DNA of 64,000 bases. It comes from Halicephalobus mephisto. Taxonomy: Eukaryota > Nematoda > Chromadorea > Rhabditida > Panagrolaimidae. Shown here one piece after another: positions 23,430 to 36,219 of the stretch; the first letter of the stretch is position 1; every line of letters begins with the position of its first letter. Under the pieces are notes generated by a model, which saw only the letters and a program-made list of their open reading frames with translations, had not been told where the DNA came from and searched no databases. The stretch is from assembly GCA_009193035.1 (NCBI GenBank), contig SWDT01000141.1:1-64000 (forward strand), read 5' to 3'. The position numbers and the translations under genes were made by a program.

Positions 23430-24165
23430 TCGGCCTGCACATAAAAAAGAGTGCATTAAAATGACTCTAATGTATCTGATATATTATATTTAAAGTATTA
23501 ATATCAACTTAATGTATCTAGTACATCAGAATTGTTTTAATATATCGATATATTAAATGCAATATATCTAATATCATACTTTATATGTCGATATAATAAA
23601 TGCAATACATCTAATACCATATTTAATATGTTGATGTATGAAGTATGATACATCAATATTGCATTTAATATATCGATATATTAAATACAATATATCTAAT
23701 ATCATACTTAATGTATCGATATATATTAAATGCAATATATCTAATACCATACTTTATATGTCGATATATTAAATGCAATATATCTAATACCATATTTAAT
23801 ATGTTGATGTATGAAGTATGATACATCAATATTGCATTTAATATATCGATATATTAAATGCAATATATATAATACCATATTTAATATATCGATATATATT
23901 AAATGCAATATATCTAATATCATATTTAATATGTTGATGTATGAAGTAACACATCAATATTGCACTTAATGTATCGATATATCAAATACAATATATCTAA
24001 TACCATACTTAATGTATCGGTACACGGAATACAATGTATTCGACGTATCAAAATTGTTTTTAAGCATCAATCATGGGATATAATATGTCGATATTACTTT
24101 TGATCTATCGATACATTAGGACCGTTTTAATGTATCTATATATTGAATACAGTAGTACCCGATAA
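23430..24165. repeat. AT satellite of ATATCGATATATTAAATGCA
   Basis: Tandem units of 60-120 bp, made of self-complementary words such as TTAATATATCGATATATTAA and GATACATCAATATTGCATTT. The 60-codon minus-strand frame inside is repeat-derived. Confidence 0.85.
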
Positions 24166-24169
24166 ATCT

Positions 24170-24430
24170 GCGTCGGTTCAATTTATCCATACATTATATA
24201 CCATATACTCGTTATTTGTGTCCTGTAGACAGTATACCAACTGTCTGGCACATAGGGCGCTTCCCTTCGGGACCGTGGGCAGTGGCCGGTTGATACACCT
24301 CTAAAACAATGTTTGTGAATAATTAAATGCACATGGGTAAATAACTACTTAATTATATCAACTGCCTACGGCACTAATTAGTAGAATGCATTTGGACATA
24401 ATTCAATTTTCTTAGAAATTATGAAAATTA
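24170..24430. other. GC-richer unique island within satellites
   Basis: About 170 bp of unique sequence with two small perfect hairpins: AGACAGT-loop-ACTGTCT near 24230 and TCCC-TTC-GGGA near 24265. Three minus-strand frames are open over part of it. It could be a terminal exon, a small RNA gene or the end of a transposon; the sequence does not decide. Confidence 0.3.
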
Positions 24431-24879
24431 GTATTATTTAAAGTTCACAAATAAAGGTTCTCGAAAGTAAGTACAATATCGCGGTACATTTCTCTATCAA
24501 AGTTTGGAAACAAAAAAATTGCAGTAATTTAGAAATTTAAAAACGAAAAAATTACAGTAGTTTAAAAAAATGGAAAATTAGAATTTTAAAAATTAAATAA
24601 TTTTAAAAAACTACAGTAATTTTAAAAATTTTTGAATTTTTTTTGTGACAAATAATGAATTTCGAAATTTGCTTTATCTGAAAGTTGAATTTTGATTTTT
24701 TGTTTTTTAAAAGTTTAAAATTCTAATTTTAATCGAAATTTCGAAAAATTTTAAGTTACTGTACTTTTTTCGTTTTCGGATTTTCAAAAATGATTAAAAT
24801 GTGGAATTTTAAACGATTTAGAAAACTTTGGAAATAACTATGTTAAAAATTTTAAAAAACCATCTTTGGGTTACTGTAG

Positions 24880-25410
24880 AATTGAAATTTTTCGATAATC
24901 TGGGCCATTATTGAAAATTAACAAAATTCACAAAAATTAATCGAACCAGAACCGAATAGTCGTCTCTAGATTACTGTAGAATTGGGATTTTTCGTTAATC
25001 TGGGCTATTGCTGAAAACTAATAAGATTTTAAAATCCGAAAAATTACTTTTTCCAAAATTAACAACTTCTAGATTACTGTAGAATTGGAATTTTCTGTTA
25101 ATCTGAACCATTGCTGAAAATTAATAAGATTTTAAAAATTCAAAAAACTACTTGTTTCAAAATTAACAACTCACTTCTGGATTACTGTAGAATTAAAGTT
25201 TTTTAAATTTCCATAATCTAAATTATTATTTATAGTCAATAAGATTTTAAAAATCCGAAAAATTACTTGTTTAAAAATTAACAACTTCTGGATTACTGTA
25301 GAATTAAAATCTTTTAAATATTAGTCTAGGTTATTATTGAAGATCAACAATATTTTGAGAATCTAAAAAAATAATTATTTCAAAATTAATGAATCATTTT
25401 TGGATTACTG
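24880..25410. repeat. tandem repeat with GGATTACTGTAGAATT
   Basis: Five or six units of about 100 bp, each with CTGGATTACTGTAGAATT and a following AATCTGGGCCATT-like segment, in the upstream region of the lectin gene. 24430-24880 is AT-rich with no feature. Confidence 0.75.
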
Positions 25411-25735
25411 TAGAACCATGAAGCGGAGATATCTAAAATGTAATAAATGACTTTGACGTCTTTACCGAAGAACGGTCGGAATGTCTGGCCAGTGTTTGGT
25501 TTGCACCTTTCAAAAGTCCGGGAGGATAGTCCGGTGTTATCAATTTCCACATTAAAAAACTGCAAAAATGGCTCTATTGACGACAATCGAAAACAGTGTG
25601 GGAGGCTCGGAACTTGTGATTTTTTCTAAAAGATCAAAAAAAATCTATAATTAATTTTCATTCTTCGAAAACCGCCCAAAAATGATTTAACGGAACTGGG
25701 ATAGCCTCATGGGCGGAGTATACTGTAGAAAAAAT

Positions 25736-25745
25736 TATATAAAAA
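25736..25745 (+). promoter_or_regulatory. TATA box of the lectin gene
   Basis: TATATAAAAA lies 28-37 bp before the first ATG at 25773, which implies a very short 5' UTR if used. Confidence 0.5.
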
Positions 25746-25772
25746 GACAGAAAAAATCCAGTTCATCAACCG

Positions 25773-28700
25773 ATGATCAAAATGAAAACATTTTTGATTT
25801 TCCTCTGTTTGGGACTCATTCCCAGTCTTACTGTAGCTTCAAAGCACGGACACCATGGTCAGGGTTCCTGCTCGAGACCCGACGTCGATCCAGACGCCCA
25901 TTGCGAACTCGATTTGACTTTCGTTTTGGATTTTTCCATTTCTATGAAAAATAAAGAAAACATCTACCAGGTAAGTGGACATTCAAAATAAAAACAAAAT
26001 TTTTAAAATATATTATTTTTAAATTTTTGAAATATATAATTTTTAAATTTTTGAAATATATTTAAAAAGTTTTTAAAAAATGTATAATTTTTAAATTTCA
26101 ATAATATATAAAACTAAAAAATTTCTAAATATATATAAAACTAAAAAATTTCTAAATATATATAAAATTTTAAAAAGTTTTAAATATGAATAATTTTAAA
26201 TTTTTAAATATATATAATTTTGGATTTTTAAATATGTATAAAATAAAAAAATTTTAAATATATAATTTTGGATTTTTGAATACGTATAATTTTAAATTTT
26301 TAAATATATATAAAATAAAAAAATTAATTTTTATTGTTTTAGGTGGCTAATTATACATTGAATTCAATTGTTCCCAGATTTGATATATCGAGGTCGAAAG
26401 TGAACATTGCTTTCCAAGCCATGGGGACTTGGCATCCCTTCAACAGCCCCTACTTTACGAGATTCAAGGATTTATGTAAATTCATCCAACATGCTGAACG
26501 AAATCTCGAGATTTTTGGAAGTCGATTTGCTCAACTTCAAAGGTTAGTTTACATGAATTTGAAATTAAACAAAAATAATTTTTTTCGAATTTTTGAATTC
26601 CCGCGCAGCAGAAAGAGGACTTTATAGAAATGGAAAAAATGATAAATTCGACGATTTTTGTCGAAATCAGCTCTTTTTTAAAATATTTTTATTTAAATTT
26701 CAATTCTGAAATTTTTTTAAAATTATTTTATAAAACTTTAATTTTTTCGAATTTTTGAATTCCCGCCTAGGAGCGAGTAAAAGCAAAAAAATAGTAAATT
26801 CGACGATTTACACCAAAATCACTTTTTCTACTTTTTACCTAAATTTTAAAACTTTAAAATTGAGGATAATTGTGTGAAAATTTTATTTTTAAATTTTCAT
26901 AATAATGTAATTGTTGTTAATGCTCGTTTTTCAGTGTTTTTTCGACTTATTTGGCTCACAATACACTTCCGGTGTTCAACAGGCCGAAAGTAAAGCACGT
27001 TCTTGTAATCGTCACCGCTGTCAACGACGCTTTCAACATCGACTTGGCGATTCCTATTTCGCACCTTGTGAGAAAAAAAGCTAAAGTTGTGATTGTCGGG
27101 ATCAACCAGACGAACAAGGATAGACTTCCGAGAATCGCCGATGTTGTGGATTTTGTCGATTTCGGAAATTACGGCCAACAACAATCGGATTTCATCGTTA
27201 AAGAAAGTTGTGGAAAGAATTCTAACCAGTCCACTACCCAAGCACCAACTGAAGGTCCTACAGTAAAACCAACCACTGGAAAACCTCCCATTCCTTCAAC
27301 AGATGTCCCAACGGAAGCCCCTACAGAAGAACCTGCAACTGAAAAACCTACTGAAAAACCTACAGAAGGACCTGCAACACAAGTTCCAACTGAGGGTCCT
27401 ACAGTAAAACCAACCACTGAAAAACCTTCCATTCCTTCAACTGAAATTCCCACAGAAGCCCCTACAGAAGAACCTGCAACTGAAAGTCCTACAGAAGGAC
27501 CTGCGACACAAGCACCAACTGAAGGTCCTACAGTAGGACCAACTACTGGAAAACCTGCCATTCCTTCAACAGATGTCCCAACGGAAGCCCCTACAGAAGA
27601 ACCTGCAACTGAAAAACCTACAGAAGAACCTGCGACTGAAAGTCCTACTGAAAAACCTACAGTAGAACCTGCGACACAAGCACCAACTGAAGGTCCTACT
27701 GTAGGATCAACTACTGGAAAACCTGCCATTCCTTCAACTGAAATTCCCACAGAAGCTCCTACAGAAGAACCTGCAACACAGATTCCAACTGAAGGCCCTA
27801 CAGTGGAGCCTACTACAAAAGAACCTGCTACTTCACCAACTAATGTTCCTACAAGAGCTCCTACAGAAGGACCTATAACTGACAATCCTACAAGACCGAC
27901 CACCGAAAAACCTATTATTCCTTCAACAGACGTTCCCACAGAAGAACCTGCGACTGAAAGCCCTACAGAAGGACCTGTAACTGAGAATCCAACGGAAAAC
28001 CCTACAGAAGAACCTATGACTTCTCCTACTGGCATCCCTACAGAAAGACCTGCGACTGAGAAACCTACAGAAGGACCTGCGACTGAGAATCCTCCTACAG
28101 AAAGACCTGTGACTGAGAATCCTACGGTAAAACCAACTACTGAAAAGCCTATCATTCCTTCAACTGGTATCCCTACAGAAGAACCTGTGACTGAGAATCC
28201 AACAGGAAACCCTACAGAAGAGTCAACTACTGAAGAACCTATTACAGAAAACCCAACAGAGAATCCTGCTACAAAACCTACTACTGAAAATCCATTGACT
28301 GATAACCCGACAGGAGTTCCAAGCGAAGGACCGACGTCTCATCCATCCACAGAATCCCCTGCTACAGAGAACTCCTCGACGGCATCTCCAGAAGAGCCAA
28401 CGAATGGATCTACAGAGAAGCCAATAACGTCTGAGCCAAGCACTGTTGTCCCTGTGACGGGGAATCCCTCAACTGAAGCTCCGATTAAACCATCAACAGG
28501 GAATCCAGAAGAACCTTCCACCACGTCTAAATCTCCAGATTCTGAATCTAGTACTCTGAAACCAGTCACTGAGAATCCATCAACAGAAAAACCTCAAGAA
28601 TTACCGACTACGGAGGTTTCTGAAGGACCTTCTCCTGCTGTTACTGAAGAAGTGAGCACAGAAGCTCCACAACAACCCACGACAAAACCTCCAGCCACGT

Positions 28701-30107
28701 CGGAACCTGATCAGCCCGCAACTGAAGCTCCATCTGCAGAGCCTTCGACCAACTTACCTTCAACAGAACAGCCCATCGAGACCACACATACCGCAAACAA
28801 TCCAAATCCCACCAGAAACCCACCATCTTCATCAACGAATGCTCCAGTAGAAGTCACAACCACCTCTTTGCCGAAAAACAACGACACTAATCCGCTTTCT
28901 AATGCACTTGGAAGCCAGTGTTCTCGAGATGTTTCTTCTGCTTGGCTTGATGTGGTATTCGTCATCGACACTTCCGCCGTCGTCAGAACCATTGATTTGA
29001 ACAGATTAGGAGGAACCATCGCTGGGTTCTTCATGAAATTCAACATCAATCAAGATGAGGAACAGTCGACTCGCGTGGGGATCGTCACTTATTCAGATAA
29101 CGCTCTGGAACGAGACGGCTTGGACAAGTTCAAGGACTGGAATGCACTGTATTCTGAGTTCATCAACATTGGCAAATACAGAAATGACCAGGAGTCTCCA
29201 GTCGACATTGGCAAGGCTTTGAAAGCAGGACAGAAACTTCTGGAAAACCAGCAATCCCACAGACTGCCAGTCATCGTCATTGTCGGAGCTTCATCCAAGT
29301 AGGTTGAGTATTTCTAGATTCTGAAACAACATTGATTTCAGCTCGGAATACGTGAGTGCAGAAGCCGTCAAAGCTGCCAACGAGGTCAAAGGATCGGGAA
29401 TTAAGATTGCTTCCTTGACTTTCAAGACAGATTCAAGTGCTTCTACTGTTCCTTTGAGTGAACTTGCCTCTAAGCCGAGTTACGGACTCGTATCCACTGA
29501 CCCCAACCTCTACGACAAGCTCTCGGACATCCTCGCCGAAGCTAACTGCGTCTGTCCGCTGCTCACTTACCAATTCAGCTCCGAAGAAGAGATCTTTGGT
29601 GATTGTGCTCAGGGATTCCACGGTCAGACTCCGCCGTCTATTGCCAAGTTGATGTGTGAGTTGTCGAACGGCATCCTCGTTCCTGTCACGACTCAGAAAA
29701 AACTGGATTTTTTGACGGAAGAAGTTGTGCCATTCGAAATTGGAACAACAGATTCGTTCACAATTGGTCTTCATCATCTTCCGGGCGCGGATCCAGAGAA
29801 CTGGATTTGGGAGTACTACAACGACACTAGTATTCCACTCGGGAACTTCAAAAATTGGAAAAACGACCAACCTGAAATCACCGATGAGTCATGTGCATCT
29901 GCAAGCAAGGTATCCGATTCCTGGGTATTCGCTCCAAATTCTTGCGATTACACCTCCGCGAAACCGTACATTTGTCAAACGAAGGCTTGTGACTCCAGTC
30001 ATCTCTGCGATTTGGAAGTCGGGATTCGGGCCGCTCAAAAACATCAGAAATTGCTCAATATTCTGAAAACCGGCAGGAACATCAACATTGATGTAAACAG
30101 TCTCTAA
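25773..30107 (+). CDS. VWA - mucin - VWA - C-type lectin secreted protein
   Basis: Exons 25773-25970, 26343-26542, 26935-29298 and 29342-30107 join in phase to 1175 residues (an in-frame ATG at 25782 is an alternative start). Order: signal peptide (residues 1 to about 22); VWA domain 1 with DLTFVLDFSISM; a Thr/Pro/Glu mucin-like region (about 235-785) of PTEEP/PTEGP-type repeats with about five higher-order copies, probably heavily O-glycosylated; VWA domain 2 (about 796-975) with DVVFVIDTS; and a C-type lectin domain (about 1000-1130) with GDCAQGF, ENWIWEYYNDTS, NWKNDQP and YICQT. It resembles the nematode clec group that pairs VWA with CTLD, often secreted from intestine or epidermis and linked to immunity. 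The second VWA and the long mucin tract are notable. Confidence 0.85.
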
Positions 30108-30147
30108 ACAATTGTGAAAAAATATATAAAAAATTAGTCAATTCATT

Positions 30148-30153
30148 AATAAA
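30148..30153 (+). terminator. poly(A) signal of the lectin gene
   Basis: AATAAA 41 bp after the stop codon at 30107. Confidence 0.6.
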
Positions 30154-30179
30154 ATTGCAAAGTTGTTATTCGAAAGTTA

Positions 30180-30370
30180 GCCTACTTTGAAACAACGTGA
30201 AGTGGCGGTGAGGTTGTCCCACCACGAAAATCCATGAGAAATACTGTCCATTGTGGCAAGTGCGGTGGAGTCAATTTTTCCCTTGGACCTGAAAATCAAC
30301 TGGTTTTGAGACAACGCGCAATGATAGTGACGTTGTCTCGCCACGAAAATCCATGAAAATTACTGTCCGT
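30180..30370. repeat. two-copy repeat with GTTGTCYCRCCACGAAAATC
   Basis: Two units of about 115 bp (TTTGARACAACGYGMARTG, then CCACGAAAATCCATG) between the lectin and helicase genes. It belongs to the CGTGTYGRGAC-type word family. The rest, up to 30470, is the helicase promoter. Confidence 0.65.
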
Positions 30371-30483
30371 CGAACTAGGCGCCATTTAGCTGATTTTGGT
30401 TTTGGACAATCTTCCCGCGCGTGTCGTTGTTTTCAAATTTCCGCGTTTTTCGACTTTTTCTGTTACGCGTCGTTTTTTCAGTG

Positions 30484-33346
30484 ATGATGAGTGACGATCC
30501 GTGGTCTGAGGACTATATCCCCCAACCTCCTCCACAACCTAGGAAGTCTCGCGATCTTGATGACAACTTGTCTGATAACACCGTTGAAGATTCCAAAGAA
30601 GGTGAAATCGAAACTTTTATTCAAGAAGAAAATGAACCTCCTGAGCATGCTATAAATGAGCCATATTTAACTTCCAATCCCGAAACCCCTTCAACGTCCA
30701 ATGTTGAACAACCTGCAGTTGTCGAGCAACAGCCGGTGGAACCGAAAGAAGCCGAACCCCAAGTCCCTGCTTTTGATGGTGCCGCTCAAGAAAAAGTGAA
30801 CAACGAGGCTGATGAGGGGAAACCAACCATTGCAATTAACACTTCTGCCTTTGCTGATCGTGGAGGAAGCAACGGATTTGCCGGTCGTGGTGCATTCTCT
30901 GGCCGTGGTAGCTTTGGAAGAACTGATGCGGAAAATCAAAATGCCGGGTCCACCTTTGGTCAGAGCAATGGGAGAGGATTTAGCAGTCGTGGTGGATTTT
31001 CTGGACGTGGTCAATCTACAGAATCTTCTGGTTTTGCGCAACGAGGTGGATTCGGGAAATCAGACAGTGTCCAGCATACTGGGTCAACGTTTGGCAGCAG
31101 TCAAGGGTTTAATGGTCGTGGCAGAGACGCCTCAAGAGGAGAAGGAAATGGATTTGGAGGTCGAGGTGGATCTGGTTTCGGCAACCGAGGCGGAGGTTTT
31201 AATGGAGAAACGCAAAATACTGGATCAAGTTTTGGAAGCTTCAGTGGTCGTGGTGGGGGCTTTAGCAGCAGTTCCGCAAATGAAGGAAGCACTACCCGTT
31301 TTGGAGGTCGTGGTGGATTTAGTGGACGTAGCCAGTCAACGGAACCCTCTAGCTTTGGCCAGAACCGTGGTGGAGGCTTTGGTTCGGGAGGCCGAGAAGG
31401 TTTTGGAAAGTTGAATGATGATAATCAAACTGGCAAGTCATCTTTTGGATCTTTCGGAGGTCGTGGCAGAGGTTTTAGCTCAAATAGTAATGAAGGCAGT
31501 CGTGGCGGATTCGGAGGAAACCGTGATAACTCTGGACAGAATGAAGGATCTGATGGTTTCCGTGGGAGAGGAGGATTCGGCGGCAGAGGTGGCTTCGGTG
31601 CAAGTGCGAATGGTTGGAATGCTGAAAACACGAATCAAGGTTTTACCTCACGCGGTTTTGGAAATGTTTCAAGTGGTGGACACACATTTGTCAGCAATCA
31701 GTTAGATAAAAGAAGTGAATCGTTCCAATCTAGGAGCAATCAAGGCAGTGAAGGGGGCGATCCGACTCGTGCCCCGAGAGGATATGAGCCTAATGTACGT
31801 CCTGTCGACGAAATTGTTAAAGAAGACGAAGCGAATGCCGATGAGTATGCAACTGTCTGCCAAGATGATGAGGACTTGATTGTCACTGGCTACAATGGCG
31901 AAGATACGAGAATTGATAAATGGACTGAAGCTGGCTTCCCAGATGAGTTGCTCGCGAATGTTCTGCGCAGCAAATATAACCGACCCAGGAAGATCCAAGC
32001 TGCTGCTATTGCTTTGATCCGTGATGGATATGGTAATATTCCTTCCTAAAGGTTTGAAATCGGGTTTGTTTTTCAGATGTCAAAGGTCATGCGGAAACTG
32101 GTTCCGGCAAAACGGCTGCTTATTTGCTGCCGATTATTGCTGAGATTGCCCAAAAGAAGGGTACAAAAACTTGGTCATCCGAAGTTTGCTCTCCGTTGGC
32201 TATTATCATTGGACCTACACGCGAACTTGTCCTTCAAGTTTACGAACAAGCAATGAAGTTTGCAGTCGCAACTGGAGTTACCGTCGCTAAGGCCTATGGT
32301 CAGTATTCTCCCGGAAAGAACGCTAGAGATATTCGTGAGGGCTGTGATATTCTTTGTGCAACTACTGGTCGGTTGAAACACTTTGTTGGCAGTGGTGATG
32401 TTCGTTGTGTGAACGTGAAATATTTGGTTTTGGATGAAGCTGATTCACTTCTTGAAGACTCGTTTATCCATGACATTCGTCATATTATTTCTACTGAAGG
32501 GTTTCCTACGAAGGAAAACCGCCAGACGATGCTTTTTAGTGCCACTTTCTCGGATAGTGTCAATGAATTTGCCAAGGAAATCCTATGTGAAGATTGCGCC
32601 TTTATCTCGATTAATAAGAACGCAACTAACAAGCGGATCAAGCAGGAGTTCCTCGTTGTTGACGAACATGAAAAGTGTAACAAGCTGTATGAGTTGTTGA
32701 TGACGGAGAAGACTGCTGGTATGTTGAGATGGTTGTACTTTCTGTAGTTTGCATTTTTCAGCCGGAGGAGATGCTTCCAAGATTCGTCGTACGCTTGTTT
32801 TCGTTGAAGCAAAGCGAACGAGTGATATGGTTGCCATGTATTTGTCCAAAAAGGAGATTGCTGCAGCCTCCATCAATGGAGATCGTGGACAGCATCTTCG
32901 GGAGAAAGCACTGCTTGACTTCCGCCGTAAGGCAATCTCAGTTCTGGTGGCTACCGATGTTTGTGCCAGGGGCATTGATATTCCTTACTTAGATCACGTA
33001 AGTGTCGTAATATGGTGAACTTGGTCATCTTGTCTGTTTACAGGTTATTAATTACGATCTTCCTGACAAAGTTGTGACTTATATTCATCGAGTTGGACGT
33101 GTAGGCCGAATTCGCCTCGGATTTGCTACTTCCTTCGTCTCTCCATTTGGTCAAGACATCCCGCTTTTGAAGGAGGTCAAGGATATGTATTGCAAAAATA
33201 ACACAGAGGTCCCTGAAGAGCTCACCAAGCTGCTTGAAGCGCAAGCAGCCTCTATCCCAACTGAAGAGGTTACTGCCGAAACAAATGAGGATCCTAGTGC
33301 TGTTCCGGAGGTGGATCATGAAACCCCACAACTCGATGACTTTTAG
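30484..33346 (+). CDS. Vasa/GLH-like DEAD-box RNA helicase with FGG/RGG domain
   Basis: Exons 30484-32032, 32077-32718, 32762-32997 and 33044-33346 join in phase to 909 residues. Start ATGATG lies 2 bp after GTTTTTTCAG, a likely trans-splice site. The N-terminal half is acidic, then dense in GRGGFGG repeats (about residues 125-430), as in germ-granule helicases that phase-separate. The core shows Q-motif glutamine (PRKIQ), motif I AETGSGKT, Ia PTREL, TTGRL (usually TPGRL), DEAD, SAT, VATDVCARGID and HRVGRVGR (usually HRIGRTGR). No CCHC zinc knuckles, unlike GLH-1/2. ATP-binding residues are intact; several RNA-contact positions are altered. Expected in germline granules; the exact orthologue is uncertain. 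It ends 118 bp from the convergent kinase gene. Confidence 0.88.
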
Positions 33347-33464
33347 GTGGACTTGATTATCTCGTATAAGTTCACAGACTTGGTTTTTGTATTTTGTATT
33401 GTTATAGAGCTGGTTTTTAATAGGCGTTCGGTAAATTAGAAATGAAAAGCGGGTTACAATTAGT

Positions 33465-35407
33465 TCACTTTGCGTTCTGGGCTTGATTTTGTTCAGCGGA
33501 GCTCTCCGTTAGTGCCATTCGTGGTGTCGATATTGAGATTGAACGATCGAAAGACATCTGAAAGATCTCGTTCATAATTTTTCGAAATCTTGACTTTCCT
33601 GAGATATTTTGAGTTGTAGGAACTGGTGAATTCTTTGAGTTAACTTCTTCGGAAGGCGGCTAAAGGATATCTAGTAGATCAGAAGAGAAATAAGAACTTA
33701 CGTCATGAACTGATTTGTTGTCTTCCCAATCATAAGGATCATTAAAATTAATTTTGTATTTTTTGCAAACATTGATGAGGATTTGTTTTATAAAATTATA
33801 ATTTGGACGAGATTCGTATTTTAATTCTAAAAGATGGTTGAGGATTTCGTAAAGCTCTAAAGGTCCATTTTTGAAGAGATTAGGAAATGCAGATTTTTTT
33901 GATTTATATAAATTTTTTCCGTGTTTGTTGGTATTTTTCCAAGGGAGTTTTCCGTACAGTAATTCTGTCAACATGAAAAGCCAGGACCAGCAATCGTCGC
34001 GTCTTCCTTGATCCTTGGACAGGTCGGCGTTGGGAGAGGAATATCGGTCTGTTCCGACGAAATTTGCTTTTTTTCTTTGTTTTTTTATTCTTAAATTTCC
34101 ATTTTTGTCTTCTTTTAACTGGAAAATTAAAATTAAACATGAAATTATGGAAAAATTACATAACAACGAGCAAAACCGAAATCGAGGAGACGGATCTCTC
34201 GGGATTCGCAAGTGTAATATCCGGAAGCGAAATTAGAAGCTTTAATGTCTCTGTGGATGAATCCGATATTGTGCAACTCTTCTATCGCCTAAAATAACGA
34301 AATTAATAGAAATTGATATATGAAAACTCACATTTAGACACTGGTAGCCGATCCGAAGACCGGTGGAGATTGTGAATCGGTGTTGAGGACGGTGACGACG
34401 AAGCCAGCTGATGGACGGTCCGGCGAGAGACATAATGATGATGTTGATATCTTTCGAAATTCTCCCGTAAGTAAAAAGTTGACAAAAATATTTGGAACCT
34501 TGGAGTTTGCTCAAAATGTTGATTTCTGCAGCGAGGGTGTCAGCGTAGCCAGGTCGTCGGAGTTCAACTTTCATCGCTGCCACCTGGTAAAAAATTTACT
34601 TAAAATGAAAATCAATCAGGTAAGAATAAATTTCGTAAGTTGTTGGATACGGATTGGGAATTTACACTTAATTTTTGCCGAACAATCTTCTAGAGTCAGA
34701 AAATTACGGAATTTCATATATCACGCGTCCACTTCGGCGTCTTCCATTTTTTCTATTTTAACTTATCCAATTTTAACTATTTTTGCAATTAGGTGTTGTT
34801 TTGTTGATTCAGATTGATTAACGTTTTAAAAAAGTAACCAGAAAAATGGAATTCGCTTGTTTCTTCATCCAAATCTGCACAATTCCCCAAGCGTTAGTTC
34901 CCCACTTTAACTCATTCTAACTATTCTTTTTCCTCATTCCAACTATTCTTTTTCTTCATTAACATCATCTAATTTCTTAAATAATCAAAAAATGCGATCC
35001 TAAATTTGGGATTTTCTCGTTTCAGAAGATTCGTGAGCAAAATCGGATTGAAAATTTTTAAAATGCTTTTGAAAAAACCGAACTTCATATATGAAATATT
35101 TAAAATAAAGTACTTTTAGTTTTGTTATTTTATTTAGTGATTTTTTATACTTTTCGAAAAATGAAACTTTTTACTTCCCAAAATGACGTCATCCGCTTAA
35201 TCTAAACTAAATCGATATATGGAATATTTTTAAAATATTTAAAAAAGTACTTTCCTTGTTAGTTTTATTATTCTTCTTGAATTTGACTTTGTAGACAACC
35301 CCGCAACCTCCACGTCCAAGTTCCTCCATGATTCTGAATCTGCCAGCAACGACTTCTCCGATTTCGTATTCTGCCTTTTTTCTGAATTCTGAAGATCCCT
35401 CCAGCAT
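33465..35407 (-). CDS. TTBK-like casein kinase 1 family protein kinase
   Basis: Exons 35251-35407, 34332-34576, 34160-34288, 33702-34118 and 33465-33659 join in phase to 380 residues. Seen: glycine loop GRGGCG (residues 31-36), MKVE with the ATP-contact lysine at 55, HRDIKASNF (146-154) with catalytic Asp148, DFGFAR (171-176), then GTDRYSSPNADLS and a WSWLFMLTELLYGKLPW segment. HRDIKxSNF and the early GTxRYxSxxAH-like region place it in the TTBK-like branch of CK1, which is greatly expanded in nematodes. The exon 1/2 junction is uncertain: GAAA|GTACTT to GGCAG|CGATG keeps a proper beta2-beta3 length, whereas the upstream ACCAG|GTGGC acceptor would need a weak GTC donor. The C-terminal 65 residues are Ser/Thr-rich. 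Confidence 0.82.
34600..35230 (-). repeat. intronic repeat interrupted by an insertion
   Basis: Intron 1 of the kinase contains two blocks (about 34600-34715 and 35095-35225) that are contiguous at 40770-41030 in reverse complement. Between them lie about 380 bp bounded on both sides by ATATATGAA, which looks like a target-site duplication. Confidence 0.7.
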
Positions 35408-36219
35408 TTTGCGTATTGTTTAAATTTATTTTCTAAATGTAAAGAATATAAAAAAAATTTGAATAATAACTTTTTTCAATAAAATTGTTTGGACGTTAAT
35501 TTTGATTTTTTTGGACATTTGTTGGTAGTTTCTGTTGTGCCTTGGTGCGTGACGAATAGGGAAAGATTTACTTGAGTCTTTGTAGAACGACAAGTCACGG
35601 GCTTTCATGGAAATATCTTATTGAACAACAACACAACAATATGAACCCCGTAGAATTACGGTAGTCGTGTTGAGACCACCCAATCAGGGAGTGCCGCCTG
35701 CATGGCGTCTCCTCCAGTCCCAACAGTTTCATATATGAAAATTAGCCTTAGAGGATAGACAGAGGGTTGTATACCTTGTATACCGTAATCCAGAAGTTTC
35801 TGAACCCATCTAGGAGAAGTAGAGGTCCGAACCATTGATTACGAAATCAGTGCCGCGCGAGATCGAAATTGTCACGTAAGTTACTGTTCTGAAGAATTCC
35901 GGAAATTCGTGTCGGGACCATTTGGTAGAAAAGTCCATATATGATTTTTATAATACATGACCGATCTTGAAATTCTGTAAAATTACGAAATAACCATCGC
36001 AGAAAACCAAAATTTTAGACTACTTCAGTTTCTAAAAATTCGTGTCGGGACCATTTCGTAGAAAAAATTTATTCTCACAGTAATACAGTAATGGTTATAT
36101 CTTTATAGAATCATACAAATACTAAACTTTGTACTTTGGGGTCCTGACTGGAAAATTCCGGAATTTCGTGTCGGGACCATTTTGTAGGAAAAATTCGTTT
36201 TTGATTTTTATAATATGGA
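35408..36219. repeat. intergenic with dispersed repeat, copy 2
   Basis: 35800-36200 holds three blocks with TTCGTGTCGGGACCATTT and a segment matching 7700-7850 in direct orientation. 35640-35700 has CGTGTTGAGACC. No coding frame is supported. Confidence 0.6.

Noticed and set aside
23741..23923. 60-codon minus-strand frame
   Set aside because: It lies wholly in the AT satellite.
27169..28155. 328-codon open frame on the minus strand
   Set aside because: It is the antisense shadow of the Thr/Pro repeat tract of the lectin gene; the repeat has no complementary stop codons. It translates to a VGFSV-type repeat without meaning.
30812..31705. Plus-strand frames of 200 and 96 codons inside the helicase
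   Set aside because: They are out-of-frame readings of the Gly/Arg repeat domain; the helicase frame is fixed by its motifs.
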